Source of the DNA: Bacteroidales bacterium
Lineage (GTDB): Bacteria > Bacteroidota > Bacteroidia > Bacteroidales > UBA1556
DNA length: 6,943 bases
Direction of reading: 5' to 3'
Assembly (NCBI GenBank): GCA_029939445.1
Contig: JAOZSY010000141.1
Coordinates: 1 to 6,943 of the forward strand
This document shows, one piece after another, positions 1 to 6,248 of this stretch. Numbering within the stretch: the stretch's first letter is position 1; each line of letters starts with the position of its first letter. Made by a program: the position numbers and the translations under genes. The notes beneath the pieces were generated by a model that saw only the letters and a program-made list of their open reading frames with translations, had not been told where the DNA came from and searched no databases.

Positions 1-1757
1 GTTTTTGCCAAATGAGTTTTACCAACACCTGTAGGCCCTAGAAAAATAAATGATCCTATGGGTTTATTTGGGTCTTTTAGTCCAGCTCTATTTCGCTGTA
101 TTGCCTTTGTAATCTTTGTTATAGCAGTATTCTGACCAATTATGGAAGCCTGTAAATCACTCTCCATTTCCATAAGTTTTGCGCCCTCATCATTTGCAAT
201 TCCTTGTACAGGAATTCCAGTCATCATAGCCACAACGTCAGCCACATTCTCTTCAGTAACAGCCTCTCTATTAATTTTTGAATCATTCTCCCATTTTTCC
301 TTCTCATCATCAATATCTTTAATAAGCTTCGACTCTTTATCACGATAATTTGCTGCATCTTCGTATCGTTGTTGCTTAATAGCATCAAGTTTTTGCTTGC
401 GAGTTTCCTCCATTTTAGTTTCAATATCTAAAATGCGCTGAGGAACATTAATATGAGTTATGTGAACTCTAGAGCCCGCTTCATCTAAAGCATCAATAGC
501 TTTGTCTGGAAGAAATCTGTCGCTAACATATCTTTGCGTTAAAGTAACACAAGCTTTAATTGCATCATCGGTATATCTTACCAAATGGTGGTCTTCGTAG
601 CGGCCTTTTATATTATTAAGAATCTCTATTGTTTCTTCTTCATTAGTAGCCTCAACTATTATTTTCTGAAACCTACGTTCCAATGCTCCATCTTTTTCAA
701 TATTCTGACGATATTCATCTAGGGTAGTGGCTCCAATACATTGAATTTCGCCTCTTGCCAATGCTGGCTTAAACATATTTGATGCATCTAGCGAGCCTTG
801 AGCTCCACCAGCACCAACCATAGTATGTATTTCATCAATAAATATTATAATGTTTGGATTCTTTGCCAATTCATTTATTAAAGCTTTCATTCTTTCCTCA
901 AACTGCCCTCTATATTTAGTTCCTGCAACTAAAGAAGCAACATCTAGGGAAACAACCCTTTTGTTAAATAAAATGCGTGAGACCTGCTTATTAACTATTC
1001 TCAGGGCTAATCCTTCAGCAATTGCAGACTTACCAACACCAGGTTCTCCAATTAGTATTGGGTTGTTTTTTTTTCTTCTAGAAAGTATTTGTGAGATACG
1101 TTCCAGTTCTTTATCTCTACCAACAACTGGGTCGAGCTTATTATCGATAGCCATTTTTGTTAAATCTCTTCCGAAATTATCAAGAACAGGGGTTTTAGTT
1201 TTATTATCTCCTTTTTTAGGAGTATTAGATTCATAGCTTTGCTTATCATCATCTTCAAATGCAGAACTTTCTGAAGCCGCCGCGGCCTGTGCTTGAGGTT
1301 TTTTAGGCTCATTGCTTATGGTATTTGAAATCCATGATCTTAAATCTTCATTTGCAATTTTATAATTAAGTCCATATTTCTCAATAGTTCGAGTAGCTAC
1401 ATTATCTTCATCTCGTAGTATGGCTAGTAGAAGATGTTCTATATTAATCATATCCGATTTAAAAACTTTAGCCTCTAAATAGGTGCGCTTTAGACATTTT
1501 TCTGCTTGACGAACCAAAGGAATTTCTTTGTCATCTTCTATTTTGGCATCACTCTGAACAGCTTTTTCTATCAAAAGGCGAAGTTCTTTTAAATCAATAG
1601 AATGTTTTACCAATATACTAATTGCCTTTCCTGTTCCATTTCGTAAAATACCCAATAATAAATGTTCTATTCCAATATATTCGTTACCAAGTCTAATGGC
1701 TTCCTCACGACTATAGTTTAATACTTCTCTTACTCTTGGCGAAAACTTTGCTTCCAT
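1..1757 (-). CDS. clpC: ATP-dependent Clp protease ATP-binding subunit ClpC (C-terminus beyond left edge)
   Basis: This is a cytoplasmic AAA+ unfoldase that, in its family, threads substrates into the ClpP peptidase. The 585 visible residues show two Clp_N repeats (EHLLLGIL at about 31-38, EHLLLAIL at about 107-114) and a flexible Ala/Ser/Asp-rich linker at about 150-190. The first AAA+ domain has Walker A GEPGVGKS at 237-244 and Walker B IFIDE ending at D308-E309. A short UVR-type middle domain lies around 460-475 (QQRYEDAANYRDKE). The second AAA+ domain has begun, with Walker A GPTGVGKT at 574-581. The short UVR middle domain, instead of a long coiled-coil insertion, points to ClpC rather than ClpB. 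Family members run to roughly 820-860 residues, so about 250 are missing, including the loop that would show ClpP binding. The ATG at 1757 gives the expected N-terminus (MEAKFSPRVREVL). No stop or frameshift is visible. It is transcribed divergently from gyrA. Confidence 0.96.
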   Translation of the reverse strand, partial: MEAKFSPRVREVLNYSREEAIRLGNEYIGIEHLLLGILRNGTGKAISILVKHSIDLKELRLLIEKAVQSDAKIEDDKEIPLVRQAEKCLKRTYLEAKVFKSDMINIEHLLLAILRDEDNVATRTIEKYGLNYKIANEDLRSWISNTISNEPKKPQAQAAAASESSAFEDDDKQSYESNTPKKGDNKTKTPVLDNFGRDLTKMAIDNKLDPVVGRDKELERISQILSRRKKNNPILIGEPGVGKSAIAEGLALRIVNKQVSRILFNKRVVSLDVASLVAGTKYRGQFEERMKALINELAKNPNIIIFIDEIHTMVGAGGAQGSLDASNMFKPALARGEIQCIGATTLDEYRQNIEKDGALERRFQKIIVEATNEEETIEILNNIKGRYEDHHLVRYTDDAIKACVTLTQRYVSDRFLPDKAIDALDEAGSRVHITHINVPQRILDIETKMEETRKQKLDAIKQQRYEDAANYRDKESKLIKDIDDEKEKWENDSKINREAVTEENVADVVAMMTGIPVQGIANDEGAKLMEMESDLQASIIGQNTAITKITKAIQRNRAGLKDPNKPIGSFIFLGPTGVGKTHLAK

Positions 1758-2032
1758 CTTATTAATATTTGGGTTGTAATCTATTTATTCAAGCTTACAA
1801 AAATACAGCTTATTATTTCAACCTCAAAGTTAGTTTAAGCATTAGTTATCACATTAATATAGTTTAGCTTTTTTTAACATGAAATTGTTTATAATATGTG
1901 AATTAAATTATGCAAATAGTAATGCATTTTTTCATTAAATTCGTGCCTTAATAAATCGAAGTTTATATACTGGTTAATATGCTGGTATTCATAGATATAT
2001 TTTAAGAAACCTAAAAGAAATTATAATATACG
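1758..2032. other. Divergent clpC-gyrA intergenic region
   Basis: This 275-base AT-rich spacer separates the two divergent start codons. It holds the clpC promoter on the minus strand. On the plus strand no full TAnnTTTG element precedes gyrA; the nearest is TATATTTT at about 1996-2003, which lacks the final G and has no good TTG partner upstream. The bases just before both start codons are A/T-rich without a Shine-Dalgarno sequence, as usual in this phylum. I see no CIRCE-like repeat, tRNA, riboswitch or small ORF that I can support here. Confidence 0.7.
1798..1828 (-). promoter_or_regulatory. Bacteroidota-type promoter for clpC
   Basis: Read on the minus strand, TTTG at 1828-1825 is followed after 19 bases by TATTTTTG at 1805-1798. 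This matches the known primary sigma-factor consensus of Bacteroidota (TTTG or TTG near -33, TAnnTTTG near -7). Transcription would start near 1790-1794, giving a 5' leader of about 35 bases before the ATG at 1757. The assignment rests on consensus, spacing and position only; no start site is known. Confidence 0.68.
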
Positions 2033-4651
2033 ATGAGCGAAGACGGAAACAATATGGAGAATAATGAAGAAATGGGTCACAATCACGGTAATATTGTGAA
2101 TGTGAATATTGAAACCCAAATGAAAGCTGCTTATATTGACTACTCAATGTCAGTAATTGTAAGTAGAGCATTACCGGATGTACGTGATGGTTTTAAGCCA
2201 GTACACCGAAGAGTTTTATTTGGTATGCTTGATTTAGGAGTTTTATCAAATAGATCTCATAAAAAATCAGCAAGAATTGTAGGAGAAGTTTTGGGTAAGT
2301 ATCACCCACATGGCGACTCTTCTGTTTATGATACTATGGTAAGAATGGCACAGCATTGGTCATTGCGTTATCCACTAGTTGATGGACAGGGTAACTTTGG
2401 TTCTATTGATGGTGATAGCCCTGCGGCTATGCGTTATACGGAAGCTCGTTTGCGCAAGATTTCGGAAGATATGCTTGCCGATTTGGATAAGGATACTGTA
2501 GATTTCCGACCTAATTTTGATGAATCATTAAAGGAGCCTACTGTTCTTCCTACAAAAATTCCTAACCTTTTAATAAATGGTGCGTCAGGAATTGCTGTGG
2601 GTATGGCAACGAATATGGCTCCACATAATATTACTGAGGTAATTAATGGTTGTATTGCATACATCGATAAGAATGACATTACTATTCCTGAATTGATGAA
2701 GTATATTACTGCGCCTGATTTTCCAACAGGAGGTATTATTTATGGTTATGAAGGAGTTCGATCGGCATTCGAAACTGGTAGAGGCAGAATTGTAATGCGA
2801 GGTGAATCGTACCTTGAAGAGGGTAGTAATGGAAGCCGCGACAAGATTATCTTTACTTCAATACCATATCAGGTGAATAAAGCAGAGATGATTAAGAAGA
2901 CTGCTGATCTTGTAAATGCAAAGAAAATAGAAGGAATTGCAGATATTCGTGACGAAAGTGATCGTAACGGAATTAGAATTGTTTATGAGCTTCGTAAAGA
3001 TTCTGTAACAAAAGTAGTTCTTAATAAATTATATCAATATACTCAGCTACAATCTAGTTTTAGTATTAATAATATTGCACTTGTAAAAGGTCGTCCAATG
3101 TTATTGAACTTAAAAGATATGATTGTTCATTTTATTGATCACCGTCATGAAGTTGTGGTTCGCCGTACTCAATATGAACTTACTTCTGCTGAGAAGAAAG
3201 CACATATTTTAGAAGGTTTATTAATTGCATTAAATAATATTGATGCAGTGATAGAGCTTATTCGCGCATCTAAGAATCCCGAGGAAGCTCGTAATGGCTT
3301 AATGGAGAAGTTTGAATTATCAGAACTTCAGGCTAGAGCGATATTGGATATGCGTCTGCAAAAGCTTACAGGAATGGAAGCTGACAAATTAAAGGCAGAG
3401 TATGATGAGTTAATGAAACTTATAGAATATCTTAAATCTGTATTAGCCAGCAAAGAGCTTCGTATGAGTATTATTAAGGAAGAACTTCAGGAAATGATAG
3501 AGCGCTATGGCGATGAAAGAGCAAGTAAAATTGAATATGCTGCTGAAGATTTTAAGATTGAAGATACTATCCCTAATGAAGAAGTTGTAGTTACTATTTC
3601 TCATTTAGGATATATTAAGCGTACTCCACTTACCGAATACCGTACTCAGAATAGAGGTGGTAGGGGTTCTAGAGGTTCTACTTCTAGAAATGAAGATTTC
3701 ATAGAAACAATATTTGTAGCTACAAATCATAATTATATGCTTCTGTTTACCGAGTTTGGTAAAGTATATTGGATGCGTGTATTTGAAATACCAGAAGGCA
3801 GCAAAACTTCTAAAGGGAGAGCTATTCAGAACCTTATAAATATAGATAGAGAAGATAATGTGAAAGCATTTATCAATATTAAGGATTTAACTGATAAAGA
3901 ATTCCTTGAGAATAATTATATAGTAATGGGTACCAAGAAGGGTATTATTAAGAAAACAAGTGTTGAAGCTTATTCTCGACCACGTCAGAATGGAATAAAT
4001 GCTATTACTATACGCGAAGGAGATGAGCTATTAGAAGCTCGATTGACTAATGGTAGTAACGATATCATGATTGCTATAAAATCTGGTAGAGCAATTCGCT
4101 TTCCTGAAAGCAAAGTTCGTTCGATGGGACGTACTGCTGCTGGTGTTCGTGGTATTAATATGGCCGATACAGATGAAGTAATAGGATTAATTACTATTGC
4201 CGACAATGAATCTAATGTATTGGTTGTTTCGGAAAATGGTTATGGAAAACGTTCTTCTGTAGATGATTATAGAATAACTAATAGAGGAGGAAAGGGTGTA
4301 AAAACCATTAATGTAACAGAAAAAACTGGAAACTTAATAGCGATAAAAGATGTTACGGATGAAGATGACTTAATGATTATTAATCGTTCGGGAATAGTAA
4401 TTCGTTTGTCGATTGATCAACTACGAGTAATGGGAAGAGCTACTCAAGGAGTGCGTCTTATTAAAGTTGGTGAAAAAGACTTTATTGCAGCTGTAGCTAA
4501 AGTTAAGAAAATAGAAGAAGAAGAAGAGGTTGCTGAGCTTTATGATGAAGATGGCAATTTAATTGAAAGAAAACCTGAGGATGAAAATTCTGATGATTCC
4601 TCTGCCGAAAATGACTCTTCAGAGAAAGAAAATACAGAAAAAGAGCAATAG
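2033..4651 (+). CDS. gyrA: DNA gyrase subunit A
   Basis: This is the breakage-reunion subunit of the A2B2 topoisomerase that introduces negative supercoils using ATP hydrolysed by GyrB. The ORF is complete at 872 residues, close to the E. coli length of 875. The winged-helix and tower regions come first, with catalytic tyrosine Y135 in AAMRYTEARL (E. coli Y122). The quinolone-determining region reads HPHGDSSVYD, with S96 and D100 at the positions of E. coli S83 and D87, so the usual target residues are present. Residue S97 replaces E. coli A84. The C-terminal beta-pinwheel starts near residue 505. Its GyrA box is QNRGGRG at 539-545, and a second box-like NRGGKGV occurs at 750-756. The protein ends in an acidic tail from about 826. 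The N-terminus is about 13 residues longer than in E. coli; M8 and M14 are possible alternative starts. It stands alone, without gyrB adjacent. Confidence 0.98.
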   Translation: MSEDGNNMENNEEMGHNHGNIVNVNIETQMKAAYIDYSMSVIVSRALPDVRDGFKPVHRRVLFGMLDLGVLSNRSHKKSARIVGEVLGKYHPHGDSSVYDTMVRMAQHWSLRYPLVDGQGNFGSIDGDSPAAMRYTEARLRKISEDMLADLDKDTVDFRPNFDESLKEPTVLPTKIPNLLINGASGIAVGMATNMAPHNITEVINGCIAYIDKNDITIPELMKYITAPDFPTGGIIYGYEGVRSAFETGRGRIVMRGESYLEEGSNGSRDKIIFTSIPYQVNKAEMIKKTADLVNAKKIEGIADIRDESDRNGIRIVYELRKDSVTKVVLNKLYQYTQLQSSFSINNIALVKGRPMLLNLKDMIVHFIDHRHEVVVRRTQYELTSAEKKAHILEGLLIALNNIDAVIELIRASKNPEEARNGLMEKFELSELQARAILDMRLQKLTGMEADKLKAEYDELMKLIEYLKSVLASKELRMSIIKEELQEMIERYGDERASKIEYAAEDFKIEDTIPNEEVVVTISHLGYIKRTPLTEYRTQNRGGRGSRGSTSRNEDFIETIFVATNHNYMLLFTEFGKVYWMRVFEIPEGSKTSKGRAIQNLINIDREDNVKAFINIKDLTDKEFLENNYIVMGTKKGIIKKTSVEAYSRPRQNGINAITIREGDELLEARLTNGSNDIMIAIKSGRAIRFPESKVRSMGRTAAGVRGINMADTDEVIGLITIADNESNVLVVSENGYGKRSSVDDYRITNRGGKGVKTINVTEKTGNLIAIKDVTDEDDLMIINRSGIVIRLSIDQLRVMGRATQGVRLIKVGEKDFIAAVAKVKKIEEEEEVAELYDEDGNLIERKPEDENSDDSSAENDSSEKENTEKEQ

Positions 4652-4672
4652 AATTAAAAGGTTATTATCTAG

Positions 4673-4707
4673 ATAACGACTTATTATTTAAAATGATAGG
4701 TCGTTAT
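4673..4707 (+). terminator. Long hairpin after gyrA, possible terminator or 3'-end structure
   Basis: ATAACGAC at 4673-4680 is the exact reverse complement of GTCGTTAT at 4700-4707. The intervening bases continue the pairing (4681-4688 with 4692-4699, allowing two U-G pairs), giving a stem of about 16 base pairs with a 3-base loop. It begins 21 bases after the gyrA stop. No U-tract follows immediately; the next T run is at 4725-4730. It is therefore not a classical intrinsic terminator, and may instead protect the gyrA mRNA 3' end or be a weak terminator. Confidence 0.4.
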
Positions 4708-4739
4708 TGAAATTTATAATAATGTTTTTTGTAATTTTG
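4707..4739 (+). promoter_or_regulatory. Promoter for the TPR protein gene
   Basis: TAATTTTG at 4732-4739 fits the Bacteroidota -7 consensus TAnnTTTG. A TTG at 4707-4709 lies 22 bases upstream, within the tolerated -33 spacing. Transcription would start near 4744-4746 and leave a leader of about 43 bases. The -33 triplet overlaps the end of the post-gyrA hairpin. The leader next to the ATG is A-rich (AATAAAT) with no Shine-Dalgarno sequence. This suggests that the TPR gene can be expressed independently of gyrA. Confidence 0.6.
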
Positions 4740-4787
4740 GCGCGGAATTTGAATAGTGCTAATATCAATTTTTAAAAATTAATAAAT

Positions 4788-6158
4788 ATGAAAAGAATTA
4801 GTTTAGTATTAATAATAGCTTTAATGGCAAATATGGCTATGGCTCAAGGAAATGCAGTTGCTTCGGCATACAATTACTTGAAGAATGGTCAGCCACAGAA
4901 AGCAATGCCTGAGATAGATAAAGCATCAGAGCATGAAGGAACAAAAGATGAAGCCAAAACATGGTTTTATAAAGGTAATATCTATTTACAATTATATACT
5001 TTTGCTCATATGACTGATGGTATTGTAAAAGGTGTTTCAGAAGATGATGTAGTTATGCGTCTTAGCCAACCAGAGCGTAAGCGTAATTATGGTAAATTAG
5101 AAAACGGTGAGCGTTGGTATTATCCATATGATTTTACAGTTTATTTTTCGAATGGTAAAGTTGACCATTATGAGTTTGATGATGAAGAATCGTATAAATC
5201 TGCTGAAAAAGGAGACGTATTAGAAGTTGCTCATCAAGCTTATCTAAAATGTATACAGTTAGACCCTAAGTTTATAAAGTTTGAACTTAATCCTCAAACT
5301 GCTGAATTAGGATTACAAAAAATTAGCCAGATGTATTATAATGATGGTATTACTAAGTTTAAGGCTGAAAATCTTGATGCTGCTTTTTCTGCATTTGTTA
5401 AAGCAGGTGTTATTAAAAGTGAATTAGGAGATGTTGATTCAAACTTAGTTTTATATACAGGATATGTTGCAGAAAAGAATAAAGATACTGCAAATGTTTT
5501 AAAGTATTATAATGAGTTAGCTGATAAAGGGTCGTATAATATTGCTGTATATGTTACACTAGCAAACATGTATATTGGAAAAAAAGATGTTGATGCTGCT
5601 ATTGCCTCAATTCAAAAAGGTAGAAAAATCATTCCATCTAATCAGAATTTATTACTTACAGAAGCTAATATTTATTTAGAGAATGATAGAGCTATTGAAG
5701 CAGAAAAGATTCTTTTAGAAGCTGCTGCTGCTGATCCTAAGAATGCTAATTTGCAATACGCTATTGGTGCTAACTATGATAAGATGGTGAATGACACCTC
5801 TTATAATCAAGAGCAACAAGCTGACGCAATGGTTAAAGGTATTGCTGCTTATAAAAATGCATTAGAGCTTAACCCTGATTATTTTGACGCAGCATACAAT
5901 ATGGGTGCAATGTTGAATAACAGAGCATCTGCATTAATTGTTGAAGCAAGTAATTTACCTTTGAAACAAGCTAAAAAATATGATGCTTTAATGAAAGAAG
6001 CTACAGACTTATTATTGGAAGCTAAACCTTATCTTGAAAAATGTCATACATTACAACCTAAGGATAAAAATACGATGATTATGCTTAAAGGAGTTTATTC
6101 TCAAACTAAGGATTATGATAGTTTTAAGAAAATAAAAGCAGAAATGGATGCTTTATAA
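4788..6158 (+). CDS. Secreted tetratricopeptide-repeat protein with a BamE-like insert
   Basis: The 456-residue protein begins with a Sec signal peptide: K2-R3, a hydrophobic stretch at about 4-14, and a likely signal peptidase I site after A19 (AMA before Q20). It is therefore probably periplasmic, with no lipobox cysteine and no later membrane segment. The rest is mainly TPR helices at about 22-70, 140-162, 183-215, 252-286, 286-330, 350-385 and 405-445, with typical signatures such as AAYKNALELNPDYFDAAYNM. TPR arrays act as protein-binding scaffolds. The first repeat is interrupted by a beta-rich insert at about 75-134, described separately. From general memory, TPR proteins near gyrA occur in related genomes, but no function is known to me. 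It has its own promoter and is followed by a strong terminator, so it appears monocistronic. The ATG at 4788 is chosen because it gives an intact signal peptide. Confidence 0.9.
   Translation: MKRISLVLIIALMANMAMAQGNAVASAYNYLKNGQPQKAMPEIDKASEHEGTKDEAKTWFYKGNIYLQLYTFAHMTDGIVKGVSEDDVVMRLSQPERKRNYGKLENGERWYYPYDFTVYFSNGKVDHYEFDDEESYKSAEKGDVLEVAHQAYLKCIQLDPKFIKFELNPQTAELGLQKISQMYYNDGITKFKAENLDAAFSAFVKAGVIKSELGDVDSNLVLYTGYVAEKNKDTANVLKYYNELADKGSYNIAVYVTLANMYIGKKDVDAAIASIQKGRKIIPSNQNLLLTEANIYLENDRAIEAEKILLEAAAADPKNANLQYAIGANYDKMVNDTSYNQEQQADAMVKGIAAYKNALELNPDYFDAAYNMGAMLNNRASALIVEASNLPLKQAKKYDALMKEATDLLLEAKPYLEKCHTLQPKDKNTMIMLKGVYSQTKDYDSFKKIKAEMDAL
5010..5189 (+). other. BamE/SmpA-OmlA-like insert within the TPR protein
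   Basis: Residues about 75-134 of the TPR protein do not look like TPR helices. They read as a short helix (GVSEDDVVMRLSQP, 82-95), then ERWYYPYDFTVYF (108-120), then SNGKVDHYEF (121-130). This order, a G-[MV]-[ST]-x-x-x-V helix ending in a P, then an aromatic W-Y strand, an F strand and an N-G-x-V turn, resembles the small BamE (SmpA/OmlA) fold. The resemblance is by eye; the family's LGxP turn is LSQP here. The TPR pattern resumes at about 143-162 (EVAHQAYLKCIQLDPK), so the segment appears inserted between the two helices of one repeat. Confidence 0.5.
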
Positions 6159-6180
6159 TCTTTAAGAAGATCAGATAAAG

Positions 6181-6210
6181 AAAAAGAGAAGCTTAAACTT
6201 CTCTTTTTTT
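6181..6210 (+). terminator. Intrinsic terminator after the TPR gene
   Basis: A-rich bases followed by GAGAAG pair with CTTCTC followed by T-rich bases: 6181-6191 pairs with 6198-6208 around a 6-base loop CTTAAA. The 3' arm runs straight into seven Ts (6204-6210). This is a textbook rho-independent terminator 22 bases after the TPR stop codon. The A-rich 5' arm gives a U-rich run on the opposite strand too, but no minus-strand gene runs into it in this window. Confidence 0.9.
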
Positions 6211-6219
6211 ATGCTTATT

Positions 6220-6236
6220 AATTAAAAATTTTAATT
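6220..6236. repeat. Perfect 17-base AT palindrome upstream of glsA
   Basis: AATTAAAA (6220-6227) and TTTTAATT (6229-6236) are exact inverted copies around a single central A. The palindrome abuts the -7-like element at 6237 and lies between the terminator and glsA. It could be an operator, or simply AT-rich promoter DNA; composition makes a chance match fairly likely. Confidence 0.4.
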
Positions 6237-6244
6237 TACTTTTG
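6237..6244 (+). promoter_or_regulatory. -7 element for glsA, close to the start codon
   Basis: TACTTTTG matches the Bacteroidota -7 consensus TAnnTTTG. It ends only four bases before the ATG at 6249, so transcription would begin at or next to the start codon. No convincing TTG -33 element lies 17-23 bases upstream, which lowers confidence. The terminator at 6181-6210 argues that glsA needs its own promoter. Confidence 0.5.
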
Positions 6245-6248
6245 TTTT

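Noticed and set aside
142..424. Short ORFs on both strands inside clpC (142-348 plus, 224-424 minus)
   Set aside because: Both overlap the middle-domain coding sequence of clpC in other frames and have low-complexity translations.
850..1236. Plus-strand ORF of 128 codons inside clpC
   Set aside because: It lies antisense to the conserved first AAA+ domain, including both Walker motifs, and its translation resembles no family; it is a shadow of clpC.
1..1757. ClpB (disaggregase) instead of ClpC
   Set aside because: The middle region is a short UVR-type domain, not the long coiled coil of ClpB, and the linker and N-domain fit ClpC.
1825..1832. TAACTTTG on the minus strand as a second clpC -7 element
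   Set aside because: It has no TTG at the proper upstream distance, and its TTTG is better used as the -33 element of the promoter at 1798-1828.
1989..2171. Minus-strand ORF across the gyrA start
   Set aside because: It is antisense to the conserved GyrA N-terminus and has no promoter or recognisable protein pattern.
2312..2332. Quinolone-resistance change in gyrA
   Set aside because: The key residues S96 and D100 are the sensitive-type Ser and Asp; S97 in place of Ala, from memory, is a natural variant in many bacteria.
2434..4206. Minus-strand ORFs inside gyrA (2434-2679 and 3985-4206)
   Set aside because: They are antisense shadows of conserved GyrA segments.
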